A DNA stretch of 64,000 nt from Armigeres subalbatus (taxonomy: Eukaryota; Arthropoda; Insecta; Diptera; Culicidae): contig NC_085141.1 in assembly GCF_024139115.2 (NCBI RefSeq), positions 30,705,242-30,769,241 on the forward strand. The letters run 5' to 3'. The notes beneath the pieces were generated by a model. It ran no database searches. It was not told the origin of the DNA and was given only the letters and a program-made list of their open reading frames with translations. Shown piece by piece: positions 45,656-55,743 of the stretch. The number at the start of each line of letters is the position of its first letter. Positions within the stretch are counted from its first letter, which is position 1. The position numbers were made by a program, and so were the translations under genes.

Positions 45656-45964
45656 GAAATTAGTCCACGCCGACACACGCCGCCTCGCCACCGCCTCCGA
45701 CCATGGCGTGCCGCCGCTAGCTAAACGCGATCTATCACGTCGCCGCCGGTAAAATTTTATTCGGCGCACAGGTCTAGTCCAAATTAGCCGGTGTTGGCCG
45801 TAAGTCGAAGCTCACTGACCATCACAACCGCATTCTTCTACACGCAAGGACAATGCCCTTAAAGTGTGCGAACACCACGGTCAGTACGCAAACCATCCGG
45901 AACAATATCGGATATCATAGTTGTTTAAAGGTACCGTAATCGGAAAAATATCATTTCTGCCAAG
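45656..45964. other. GC-rich unclassified segment
   Basis: Directly follows the minisatellite. It is rich in CGCCGCC-like runs and has no recognised domain or repeat. Confidence 0.35.
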
Positions 45965-46184
45965 AATATGAAGAAGCGACTATAGTATGCTCAAAAACGT
46001 GTGGCTGAGCAGTAAAAGTTCATATTCATGGACGAGAGAAAATTGACCCGATGCGGGACCGACGGATGGGTAAGGGAATGGCGCAAATCAGCTACAGGAT
46101 TCAACATGTGGAGATTATTCTGTTCCTGGAAAACTTTTCGCCTTCGATGGTTCAGCACATATGTGACTGTCAACCAATTTGTCT
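45965..46184 (+). pseudogene. Tc1/mariner-like transposase fragment, N-side
   Basis: Degenerate plus-strand frame with KRL-YAQKRVAEQ and KFIFMDERKLTRCGTDG. This recalls the Tc1/mariner region before and around the second catalytic aspartate (xxFSDExK). Stops interrupt it. The matching downstream part lies at 46895-47045, with a foldback MITE between. Confidence 0.45.
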
Positions 46185-46894
46185 ACTTTGATTATTATTA
46201 ATTCGATTATCAGAATCAGTCCTACTTCGATGGTTTCAAAACCGATTTTGCTTCACAACGCTTATCTGTATTTGTCTCGTGTTCTGAGTGTCCTTCGCGC
46301 TGTTTTGGATAAAAACTAATTTAGCACAAGATATTTCAAGTTTACATGGAAATTAGTATGAGGAAATTGAATTTTCATTCTATTGATTACAGCGCCTCCT
46401 CAGTATGAACAGACGAGAAGGAATACTCAAGAGCTTGCACTCAACAAAAGCCGCATCTTAATTTATCATTCCAATTATTTGTAATAAAATTTAATCTATA
46501 CCGTAGTTTTCTGAAGTTGCGTTACTCAACAGGCACGTGAAAGACAAATTCAGGTTTCTATGTTGCACCGCACGTTTCAGTGATGCCCTCAGAGAAGTTT
46601 AAAGATCATTACCAAAGATTCGCAACCTGTGTAAAAATTATTACTTACTATTGGGGCGAATATTAATGATACCGTTTTCGTTGAGTAAAAGCTCTTGAGT
46701 ATTCCTTTGAGCTATATAGGGTTTTCTCTCACCTGAGCCTAATGAGAAAACGCCATAAACAGTACAATGGAAATTTTTGAAAAATTCAGTTTTTATCCAA
46801 ATCAGCTCAAATTTTTGGGGGACACTCAGAACATGAGACAGAATCAAGTGAGCAAAATCGATTTTTTGAACCACCCTATTATACATATAGTAAA
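46185..46894. mobile_element. Foldback MITE, ~0.7 kb
   Basis: Long inverted arms. GGAATACTCAAGAGCTTGCA (46411-46430) is opposed by AAAGCTCTTGAGTATTCC (~46688-46705). Nearer the ends, AACCGATTTTGCTTCAC and GTTCTGAGTGTCC are opposed by GTGAGCAAAATCGATTTTTT and GGACACTCAGAAC. The right end is close to TTTTTTGAACCACCCTA. The middle holds further low-similarity sequence. A partial copy lies at 61800-61980. Exact borders and duplication are not fixed. Confidence 0.65.
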
Positions 46895-47045
46895 CGTCAA
46901 GTGCGATCTAACTGTCAACAAAATTGCCACCGACTGCGAAGCAAAGTGGTGGTCATGTTATGGTATGGGGTGCTTTAGGTGCAAACGTCATCAAAAACTT
47001 AAGGTTAATCAATAGTTCTATGGATCGTTCTATTTAGGCCGATAC
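46895..47045 (+). pseudogene. Tc1/mariner-like transposase fragment, C-side
   Basis: Frame with KQSGGHVMVWGAL then KNLRLINSSMD, close to the Tc1-family signature KHGGGSVMVWGC and its downstream helix. It probably continues the fragment at 45965-46184. Termini are missing. Confidence 0.6.
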
Positions 47046-47100
47046 AAATATTAAATTTATTTTATGTCCGACAGCTTTTGGCATGTACGAGGGGGGGGGG
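47035..47100 (+). repeat. Dispersed repeat with poly-G tract
   Basis: GCCGATACAAATATTAAATT plus TATTTTATGTC is an inverse match to 50640-50675; both adjoin a run of ten or more G on the plus strand. A weaker relative lies at 59380-59460. They are fragments of one unclassified repeat. Confidence 0.55.
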
Positions 47101-47556
47101 GATAAAAAAATAACAAGGAAACAAAGTCCAAAATGCAATTATTCCATGGAAAATTTTAAATTTTATTGGAAAATGATAAGAATGTTTAGAGAATCGCAAA
47201 GAATATGAATATTTGTAACATATTTATTCAGTAGTGAGTTTATCACAAACTTTATATAATTAAAAAAACTGGAACTTATTCTTGTAGATTTTTTTTCCCA
47301 TTTTAGAAAAAGGCTGTTTTTGCTGATGAACTGATGAATCCATAACACCTAAATTTTCCATAATCCGTAACACCAAAGCAGTGCTAGAATTATAAGCTTT
47401 TGTTTAAGTCAAGTATGCAACTCAAACTGGTATAATCAATAGCGGCAATGGTCAGATGTACTTCTGAAATCTCATATGTGTTGTTTGAACATGGCTGTTT
47501 CATGACGTCCTTACATAGGCTCGGATTGGAGACTTCCCGGACTATACAATACTTAG
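47101..47556. other. AT-rich spacer
   Basis: No supported feature. Confidence 0.4.
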
Positions 47557-47754
47557 GTGACGTCTAAAGTAGAATCGGTGGAGCACACCGTATCAGCATG
47601 CCCACGATATTGGAATGCCATGCTACTAGTTAGCGACCTCGGACAAACCCGTAGAGAGGATGCAACTTTGATGCTAAAGATGCTAAACTCATCCATACAA
47701 GAAACATGCGCGGATGAGCTGCGGGGGTTTCTATATAGTCGTAAGGATGTCATT
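47557..47754 (+). pseudogene. LINE ORF2 C-terminal fragment
   Basis: The frame begins VESVEHTVSACPRYWNAMLL. This resembles the His-Cys segment (EHxxxxCPR) near the end of Jockey/R1/LOA-type LINE proteins. About 65 residues follow before a MITE interrupts at 47755. No RT domain remains. The resemblance is short, so the call is moderate. Confidence 0.4.
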
Positions 47755-47956
47755 CCCAAGCAACCAAAAGTTCGGATAAGAGGGGATGTTTTGGCTTCAG
47801 CAGCTCGCATTTTAAGTAATTTTTTGTATGGTGGAAGCGCAAAAGTGAACTTAGAAGTTCCGTTAAGGTGCTTGGAACTCAATGTGAACCAAAAGTGAAC
47901 CAATTGGTTCGGTTAGGAACAAATTTAAGTAAAATCCGAACTTTTGGTTGCTTGGG
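47755..47956. mobile_element. Palindromic MITE, 202 bp
   Basis: CCCAAGCAACCAAAAGTTCG plus GAT is perfectly inverted at both ends (23 bp). An inner pair AAAAGTGAAC/GTTC is also present. The target duplication is uncertain, perhaps TT. It is non-coding; both overlapping open frames are accidental. Confidence 0.85.
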
Positions 47957-48196
47957 TTTCGGCTCATGGACGGCGATTGCTGCCTGGGCGCATCCCGACT
48001 CCCACACGATCTGAGATGTCTTCTCAGGTGTCTGGTTGCAGATTTTCGTTTACCTTACTCCAAGCAAAGGTACGATACACTGAAAATAACCTTGTTTTCC
48101 GAGAGTTACAGTTCCAATTGATTTATGAAAAGTAAGACATTCTTCCAAACAGTCTCAAAATAAATCTTTATTGTTTTGTAAAAATAGCTAATCAGA
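47957..48196. other. Spacer, with half of a direct repeat
   Basis: 48128-48195 (AAGTAAGACATTC ... TAGCTAATCAG) recurs in diverged form at 48441-48495, so the palindrome between is flanked by direct repeats. No gene is seen. Confidence 0.5.
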
Positions 48197-48443
48197 CTTG
48201 TCGTAAGACGAGTTTGTACAGTCCTATTGAATTCCACCACCTAATTGTATCTTGACAGATACGTATTTCGACCTCAACAGTAAGGCCGTCTTCAGTGTAT
48301 CGTACTTGACTCGAGTTAAGACTCGTCGAGTCAAGTACGAGACACTGAAGACGGCCTTACTGTTGAGGTCGAAATACGTATCTGTCAAGATACAATTAAG
48401 TGGTGGAATTCAATGGGATTGTACAAACTCGTCTTACGACAAG
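48197..48443. repeat. 247-bp near-perfect palindrome, Penelope-like motif
   Basis: Each ~115-bp arm contains GAAGACGGCCTTACTGTTG followed by AGGTCGAAATACGTATCTG. The centre is GACTCGAGTTAAGACTCGTC. From memory this motif (CTGAAGA ... GAAA ... ACGT) is common to Penelope-like elements, whose terminal repeats carry hammerhead-type ribozymes. The left and right arms differ at only a few positions. A degraded half-copy lies at 17473-17520. Confidence 0.7.
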
Positions 48444-48497
48444 TAAAGACATTCCACTAAAAAGCTCAAAATAATTTTCTTAGCTAATCAGAGTTAC

Positions 48498-48889
48498 ATA
48501 ATACATAGGATATATGTCACATTGGTTTCTTTCTCAGCCCCATATACATGTGGTATTTATAAACTGGGATCCAATCGTCACACCTCACTCTCGTGTTCTG
48601 AGCACTTTTGGGGGCCATAGAGCGAACGTAAAAGATCTCCATCCTTGAATTGGGTCCTGATTCCTATTGACTTCATTTATTTCTCTGTTAGGGTTTCATT
48701 GTCAGGGGCCACCAGGTCCGAGTTGTAAAACGTTGACATCGCACAGTGGTGAAGATGCGACCCAAAAAGGCACCTACATATTTATTGCGGCTACTTACTG
48801 CGCCGTTCCTACATTTGGGAAAATCCATTCCTAAGGGAAAATCCATTCCTAAGGGAAAATCCACGACAAATCGAATGGTGCTTTTTTCA
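48498..48889. other. Spacer
   Basis: No supported gene. A short triplication of AAATCCATTCCTAAGGG lies at ~48817-48860. Confidence 0.4.
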
Positions 48890-49735
48890 TTCGCTGGAAA
48901 TTATGGGAACTGGCCGTTTTGCCCCATTTACCACAAATATTATATTTTTTCTATGACAGCTACAATTTAAAATCAATTGTGGCTAACTATTTCTATGTTT
49001 TCTGATGCTAATTAAGTAGAAAATACTAATGGTATCTATTCCGACTTTATACCATGACTGGAAGTGGCCGTTTTGCCCCATTTACCCCTGGAATTGTATT
49101 TTTCTATGACAGCTACCATTTAAAATCAAATGCGGCTGATTATTTCTATGTTTTTTTTATGCTAGTTTAGTGGAAAATACGAATGGTATAAATTTCGGCC
49201 TTGGAAAATGACTGGAAGTGGCCATTTTGCCCATTTACCTTCGTTTTTTTCTGGAAGCTACAATTTAAAATTGACTTATTATTTCTATGTTTTCTGATGC
49301 TAATTTCGGCCTTGAATCATGACTGGAAGTGGCCGAGTAGAATCTATTCCGACCTTATACCACGACTGGAAGTGGTCGTTTTGCCCCATTTACCCCCTGG
49401 AATCGTATTTTTCTATGACAACTACAATTTGAAATTGATTTAAGCTAACGATTTCTTTGTTTTCTGATGCTAATTTAGTAGAAAATACAAATGGTATAAA
49501 TTCCGGCCTTGGATCATGACTGGAAGTGGCCATTTGCCCCATTTTTTATGACTGCTACAATTTTAAGTCGATTGTGGCTAATTATTTCTGTTTTCTGATG
49601 CTAATTTGAAAGAAAATACAATTGTCGTATATTTCGGCCTTAAATCATGACTGGAAATGGCCGGTTTGCCCCATTTACTTCTTAAAATTTATTGCGGATA
49701 GCTAATTCTATGTTTTCTGATGCTTAAAGTAGCCT
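48890..49735 (+). repeat. ~150-bp tandem repeat, 5-6 copies
   Basis: GACTGGAAGTGGCCGTTTTG plus CCCCATTTAC recurs at ~48905, 49056, 49209, 49318, 49363, 49518 and 49647. Each is followed by TTTCTATGACAGCTACAATT and TATGTTTTCTGATGCTAATT. Units vary in length through deletions. It is unrelated to the two ~152-bp satellites by inspection. Confidence 0.85.
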
Positions 49736-49974
49736 CACACCTCAGGAAGATTTTTCGCTCTTCTCAATAATTAAATTAGAAATAGTGAGGCGCTATCGAT
49801 TTCAAATAGTAGCTGTGCTAGAAAAAATGATGTTTAGAGGCAAATGGGGCTCGCTTTTAGTTGTCAGCACTAGTATACGGCTTCTCTGGAAATGGATCAG
49901 CTAAAAATGGAGATAGTGCCTTCTTGAGTTCGTAATAGACGCTCAGTGACATCGCATTTGAATATCATCTTATA

Positions 49975-50490
49975 TTTGGCAAGATCCGACCACGCATTTC
50001 TACGGGAGATTCACCATAGACCGACTAGAAGATCCAGCTGTGAAGAGATCGTTTGTTGAAGAATGTGAAACTCAGGTAATGGATGTTCTGGAAGGTGGCA
50101 GCGTAAAATAGAAGTGGGCGGCGAAGAATGCTTTTATCGAAACCCGTGGGTTCAACTTGGATGAGCTGCGCACTCAGCGAATAGAATGGATTACAGATGT
50201 AACCCGACTAGTGATTGAGAAGTGTATAGAATCAAAGGCTGAGGAACGGGAAGAATCAGAGGAGTAAAATACGAGTCCCGTCTACGGTATGTATCTCTGC
50301 AAGTGGTAATCGGGCGTTGCTGGAAGATATGACAGGGTAGCGTGGGTGGACATCCTGGCCGATGAAGAAAAGATGGATGCAACAACTGAAGATTATCGCC
50401 ACAATAACTCACTGACTTGGGAAGCTGAAATGTTGGTTCGGTCACTTCGGAAAGCTTCTTCAAGTCTCAGCCAGCGTTCTTCAAAAAGCA
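49975..50490 (+). pseudogene. LINE fragment related to the 19660 element
   Basis: The translation follows 20780-21320 of the second LINE. It includes DRLED-AVKRSFVEE, LEGGSV, NLDELRTQRIEWITD (matching NLGELRTQRKQWITD) and a KCWFGHF segment. Stops and frameshifts (TAG near 50110) interrupt it. It covers only the linker between endonuclease and RT. Confidence 0.75.
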
Positions 50491-50943
50491 GTCATCCGAA
50501 GCAGGAAATCTAGAGGCGCCGCAATGTCGATTGGCGGTTGGTGGAGGAGACCTTATGCTGTCTGTGATGTCTGTCTGAATCACAAAAATTTTTTTTTCGC
50601 CCCCTCAATATTTTGGGAAATTTGAAGGGGGGGGGGGGATGACATAAAATAAATTTAATATTTGTGTCGGCCTTATTTGGACATTTTGAAGGATAGCTTG
50701 TTAGCAAGCGCCGCTAAGGTCTGAGGGATGGGTTTTCCGTTAAAAAAGCACGTGGTAACTTACTTTGAGAGAAAATTGAATGATTTAGAATAAAGTATCA
50801 GTGTTGCCGAAATTATTTCATAATTTTCAGTTTACAATTGCTTGAATTTGCAGTAAACGGAGAACAAAAGAGACTGGTAACAATGGGAAAGAAATGTATC
50901 ATTCGTGCAGTGGATCGGTGTGAGGGAAAACAGCAGCACCGAC
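50491..50943. other. Spacer with repeat fragment and poly-G
   Basis: 50560-50680 belongs to the dispersed repeat also seen at 47035 and 59380 (GTCTGTCTGAATCACA, then a run of G). The rest has no feature. Confidence 0.45.
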
Positions 50944-51074
50944 TGTGGTGATCAATGATAACGACCGACGGTCACGCGATGTAGAGTAAGACTGACTAAG
51001 ACACGAAGCTTGCTAATCGGACTAATAAACAATCACTCACACTAATGACGTACGTAGGTACGAAGGGTATCACA
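50944..51074 (-). repeat. 3' LTR
   Basis: 131 bp, TGTGGTGATC...GTATCACA on the plus strand. It is identical to 55992-56122. Very short LTRs of this size are seen in mag-type elements. The perfect identity dates the insertion as recent. Confidence 0.97.
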
Positions 51075-51088
51075 TCTCCCTTTTTTTA
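51075..51088 (-). promoter_or_regulatory. Polypurine tract
   Basis: On the minus strand AAAAAAAGGGAGA abuts the 3' LTR, the expected primer site for plus-strand DNA synthesis. Confidence 0.85.
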
Positions 51089-51324
51089 TTTTATTTGGCA
51101 TAGATTCATAACAGTGCTTTAAACCTTTATTTGACTCAAAAGTTTAACACCCAATGTTATGGACTATAGCGACATCTTGCTCTTGGCACCCGGGAAGATC
51201 TTCTGAGCAGGCTACTATTCTGGTTATCCTTCAATGGCTCGATAATCACCGATTCATTAACGATTGACGGACTGTTATGTTGTGGCTGTATCTGTGATGA
51301 CAAATATGTTGATAAGACTTTGAT

Positions 51325-53516
51325 TCATTTTAATAAACCATGAGTGCAAATATATAAATTTTTTATAATTACCTGATGTGGCCCTAGGACATGTTGTTCC
51401 TCATTTTGATTTCCCGTTAGATTGCTACTAGACGGCTCAGTTATCTTACGCAGATGTGACGTATTCCTCTCGTAACATTTCGCATTATCCTCTGACTGTA
51501 CGGTGACATTTGAACCTTTCTTGTCTACCACCAGGAATTTCTCTTTATGAAAATCGGTGGAGAGTTTGTCTTTCGGTACTAGGTTTTTGACCAGAACTGT
51601 GTCACCGATATCTATCTCACTTATCTTTGCCCTACGCCTAGCATCCTCTTGTTGTTTTCCTTGAAATTTTTTCTGAGTGTCGCGATCACGGAAATCTGCG
51701 TCTGGAGGGAGTGAAGTGAGATCGTCCATTTGGGGTAGTTTGTATCTGAGTTTCCTGTTTTGAAGAAGTTCGCTCGGCGCCTTGCCTGTCACGCTATGGG
51801 GTGAGTTATTATAGAGAATCAAGTAGTCATCCAATTCTTTCTTCCAGTCTCCATACAACGCATTTGATATTTTGAGCCGTTTTAGTAAGGATCGGTTTTG
51901 GCGCTCTACCTCGCCGTTTGCCTGGGGCCAGTACGGTGTACTATGGTTTAAATGAATTCCGAGCGTTTTACAAAATATTGCGAATTCCTGCGAAACAAAT
52001 TGTTTGCCATTATCCAAGGTTATGGTTTTCGGATAACCCCAGGAAAATCTTTTTCAACCTTTGAATCGTCTCTTGGGCCGTAATCCTATTCATGATTTCC
52101 AGCTCCATATATCTGCTATAATAATCTATCACCACCAGGATATACTCTCCGTTAGGCATAGGACCGAGGAAGTCAATCGCTAGATCAATCCACGGTTTCT
52201 CTGGCAACGTACGCCTAACCATCGGTTCAGGCGGGTTAGCACAATGTACCAAACGGCACCCCTCGCAGGAATCGCAAATCTTTATGATCTCCCTATCCAT
52301 GTTGGGCCACCAGCATTTATCACGTAGTCGGCTTTTCATTGCTGATTGGCCAGGGTGGCCTTCATGTGCCAACTGACACATTCTATTTCGAAGGACGCTT
52401 GGTATCACAAGCTTGATACCACGCATAACCAAGCCATTAATGTAACTCAACTCATAATGGAACGGAGCATATGGTTTTACTAACGAATCACCCCAATTGT
52501 TTGACATGATTGCCTTTTGCACTGCTCTTAGTTCTTCGTCTGATTTTGTTTCCACAACAACTTCGGAAATGTCAATGGCTGCTGCTTCTTGTATGGCTTT
52601 AATTTCAATCTCAGTAACTTCGTCGAAGTCTTGAACATCTTCGCCACTCAACGAAGCTAGCGTTTCAGCTGCGACTCGGCGTATGTAAACCTCTGACTCT
52701 TCATTCCACGAAACGTCCTCCACATGAGAAGCGAGTCTGGAAAGACAATCAGCTAAATTCGCTGAACCCTTTCTGTAGACTACATTGAAAGAAAACGCTT
52801 GGAGTCTAAGAAGCCATCGCTCGATTCTCAGTGTTGGTTTGGAAGTTTTTGTGAATATTGTTTCAAGTGGGCGATGATCAGTTTCGAGCTCAAAAGTTAT
52901 GCCAATCAAATAAATCCTAAAGCGTTCAACCGCCCATACAATGGCTAGAGCCTCTTTCTCAATCGGAGGGTATTTCATCTCCGTTTCTGAAAGGCTTTTC
53001 GAGGCATAACTAATAACTCTTGGTACGTTATTCTTAAATTGAATAAGGACTGCTCCCAGGCCCACGCCGGATGCGTCGGTTACAACTAGGGTTCGATCAG
53101 ACGGATCGTAGTATCCCAAATAGTCTAGACTGCCAATCCGTTGTTTAATCAAATCAAAAGCTTTCTGATGTTCATGGTTCCAAACGTAATTGGTGGATTG
53201 TTTGACAAGTTCACGTAATGGGTGAGGAAGGTAGGAAGCGAGATACAAATGTCACCAGACCTAGGAAGCTCCGTAGCTCTTCTTTTGTCTTCGGAGGTCG
53301 GCATTCCAAAACAGAGCGAACCTTATCATCTGATGGCAGAACTCCTTTCTCTGAAAGTCGATGTCCTAAGAATACGACTTCAGGTTGTTTGAATTTGCAT
53401 TTCTGGTGGTTCAATTGAACGCCGAGTTCATTGAACCTCTGAATAACGGCCCTTAATGCATTATCGTGTGCCTCCTCCGTCTCACCAAACACAATAAAAT
53501 CATCGATAAACCCGAT
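51325..53516 (-). CDS. mag-type pol: RT end, RNase H, integrase
   Basis: Downstream exon of pol. It opens with the RT catalytic motif FIDDF (53496-53510), then LRSFLGLVTF, RNase H (VVTDASGVGLGAVLIQ; EKEALAIVWAVERF; ETDHRPLETIF) and integrase. The integrase zinc domain has HEGHPGQ and CDSCEGC. The core shows AIDFLGPMPNG, TLDNGKQFVS and GEVERQNRSLLKRL, so D, D and E are all present. A basic C-terminal domain (IDIGDTVLVKNL) follows. Two 1-bp frame shifts, near 53225 (connection domain) and 52038 (integrase core, in a CTGGGG run), split it into three overlapping frames. These may be mutations or base-calling errors. It ends at TGA/TAA near 51325. Confidence 0.85.
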
Positions 53517-53577
53517 CTAAATTGAAAACAAAATATGAATAAGGCATCTAAACGAACGATTTTTTTTGTGTTCTTAC
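53517..53577 (-). other. Candidate 61-bp intron within RT
   Basis: On the minus strand the coding sequence ...CCAAATCTG meets GTAAGAACAC, and TTTTCAATTTAG precedes ATCGGGTTTATCG. Removing the 61 bp keeps the frame (phase 0) and places the FIDD catalytic motif two codons after the joint. Without removal, translation stops at a TAG inside the segment. The donor matches GTAAG, the acceptor has a T-rich tract, and the length is typical of short insect introns. Confidence 0.7.
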
Positions 53578-54505
53578 CAGATTTGGACAAGTTGCCAACA
53601 GACTTTCCATTAAGCTTTGAAATAGCTCTGGAGCACAATTAACGCCAAAGAAAAGCCTCTTGAACCGGTATAACCCCCAGTTGGTTATGAAAGTGGTGAC
53701 GTCTCTCCAGCATTCGGTTAATTTCACGTGGTAGTAGGATTCCTTCATGTCCAAAAGTGAAAAAAATCGGGCGTTGCGAATTCGTGGTAGCATTTCTTCA
53801 AATATTGGGAGTGGATGATTCAACCGATGAATCGCCTGATTGGCCCTTCGCATGTCGATGCACATTCTCAAATCTCCATTATCCTTCAATATCGGGATAA
53901 GAGGTGACACCCAAGATGTAGGCTTCTCCACCCGTTCTATGATGTCCTGCGTCAAAAGTTCATCCAATTTGGCTTTCACTTTATCTAACAATGGTACCGG
54001 GCACCTTCGGAGTGGTTGTATTACTGGTGGAATGCTGCGATCAATAGGAAGTGTAAGCTCAATGTCGGGAATACACGGAAAACGCTGTTTAGCTACGCCC
54101 ACGTGATTGACGTTCGCTGATCCCAATCCAATACGAAGAACTCCAAGCTGTTGGGCAGTTATTTTGCCCAGAAGAGGTTGCTGTCCTTTTTCTATAACGT
54201 AGAATGTTGTGTTCAATTCCAGTTTCCTATCAGTTCCCAAAACTTCGATTTCAGCATCGAACACGGCGATCAATTTCAAAGGCACTTTTCCGTATGCGAG
54301 GAATTTTGCTTTTATCTAAACGGAGGTTGTTTGCTTCGACGTTGCACATACTCATTGTTGACCAGGTCGCGTCATCGATCAAATTATACTTCGAACCTGA
54401 GTCAATCAACATTTCTATGTTTACACCTCCAACTCTGCATTGAATAAGCTCGTCGTCCATATTACCAACGTTGTATACTGGTAGATCTTCTTCGTCTGAT
54501 TCCAC
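53578..54505 (-). CDS. mag-type protease and N-terminal RT
   Basis: The retropepsin active site is MLIDSGSKYNLID (~54374-54414), followed by LLGKITAQQLGVLRIG. RT follows with PVPLLDKVKAKLDELL, WVSPLIPILKDNGDLRMCID, FSLLDMKESYYHVKL (first catalytic aspartate) and FGVNCAPELFQSLME. A 1-bp insertion in an A run near 54282 shifts the frame between protease and RT. This exon ends at 53578, where a splice donor begins. It is probably part of one Gag-Pol polyprotein. Confidence 0.85.
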
Positions 54506-55475
54506 GTTATTTCTTTCTGTGTCATTCGGCGTTTCAATGTGCATCACACTCCTGGGTTTCTTGAAGACGGTCGTGTTACGGGAATTGAATGGATATTGTC
54601 GTTTAAAATGACCCGATGTTGGGGAGGAATTCATCGTTTCACAGTTATTGCTTCTACAAACAACTTTGAAGTGACCGATTCCATGGCAGCGGACGCATTT
54701 TTGATTGGTAGCGGGACACCTTTCACCTGCGTTATGCTGATTATAACCACACCTAGTGCAACGCGATGCCTTCTTTGGAAACGGAGCTGTTTGTCGAAAA
54801 TTTCCTCTGCTTGCACTTGCATACATCGTCTGAACATCGGTAGACACCGGAACCGGGGATTTCCCATTCATCTTTGCTGCTTGATACTTGATCGCTTGAT
54901 GCGAATTGACCACTTTTATGCATTCATCTAGTGCAAGATGCTCTCTCCAAAAGTTTTTCACGCAAATCACCTGGGGCGTGCTGAATGATTTTGTCCACCA
55001 CTGCGATCTGTCGGTTCTCCTGGTTGGAATTCCCAAATGTGCACTTGTCCGCCTTCTGTTGGATGCGTTGCAAAAATTTTTCAATTGGTTCCTCTGGTTC
55101 TGGAGACATTGCCCAAAACAAGTACCTTTCGAAGCTCTCGTGCTGTTTTGGGGCAAAATAATTATCCAATTTGGCTTTTGCACTCGCAAACGGATCCGGG
55201 CTTTGTTCTGACTCGTTATCGGCTCCAGGGATTGAATCGAAAACGGACTGTAACTCTAATCCGCCCATTGCTAGCATCTGAATTTTCCGCATCGATCCAT
55301 CCGTAATACTAGAAGCCTTCATGACGCGCTCGAAACCGCGAATCCACCCATTCCATACGCCGCGTACTTCCGAGGAAGGCAGGTGTTTAAATTTAAATTG
55401 CGGAAAATTGTATAGAGCTGGATTGAACGCCTGTGGTGCTTGTATAAACAGAAGTTCGTTCTGTTCATTTCCTCC
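54506..55475 (-). CDS. mag-type Gag with two zinc knuckles
   Basis: Structural protein. The N-terminal part (GGNEQNELLF ... PQFKFKHLPSSEVRGVWNGW) is open from 55475 without a methionine. The first in-frame Met is MKASSITDG at 55322. The capsid-like region has KIQMLAMGGLELQSVFDSI and ERYLFWAMSPEPEEPIEKFL. Two knuckles lie at ~54645-54770: CTRCGYNQHNAGERC (CX2CX4HX5C) and CVRCHGIGHFKVVC (CX2CX4HX4C). A 2-bp contraction in a GA run near 54945 shifts the frame. A splice acceptor-like TTCTCAATCTATTCTAG lies immediately upstream of 55475, so the start codon may come from a leader exon. Confidence 0.8.
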
Positions 55476-55572
55476 CTAGAATAGATTGAGAAAAATTACG
55501 AATGTTTACATTTCTTTTTCTTTTTCCCTCGACGAATTAAATCATCGCCATGGCAGCATTTAGAATTCACAC
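55476..55572 (-). other. Possible 97-bp leader intron
   Basis: An acceptor-like TTTTTCTCAATCTATTCTAG ends at 55476. Upstream, an ATG at 55573-55575 is followed at once by GTGTGAAT, a weak donor. Joining them would give Gag an in-frame start (M-G-G-N-E-Q). The acceptor is good, the donor poor; other donors are possible. Confidence 0.35.
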
Positions 55573-55743
55573 CATTGACCATTTAGGTTTCATTCACGAT
55601 GAATTTAATCATCGACTTTTCATCCACACGTTGAAGATTCCAACGAATTCAATCATTGGCAAGCTTTCGACGAATTCAATCATCGACAACACTAAACAAC
55701 GAATTTAATCATTGATTCACATTCGACGAATTCAATCATCGAC
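55530..55743 (-). repeat. Six ~20-bp leader repeats
   Basis: CGACGAATTCAATCATCGAC and close variants occur at 55530, 55597, 55642, 55668, 55698 and 55724. Each is itself partly palindromic (TCGA...TCGA). They lie in the untranslated leader of the element, where packaging or translation-control signals would be expected. The role is unknown. Confidence 0.8.

Noticed and set aside
44815..45769. 307-residue minus-strand and 181-residue plus-strand frames
   Set aside because: Same 24-bp minisatellite artefact, with a GC-rich flank adding a pseudo N-terminus.
53840..55306. Plus-strand frames of 66-130 residues
   Set aside because: Antisense shadows of the mag-type gag and pol genes.
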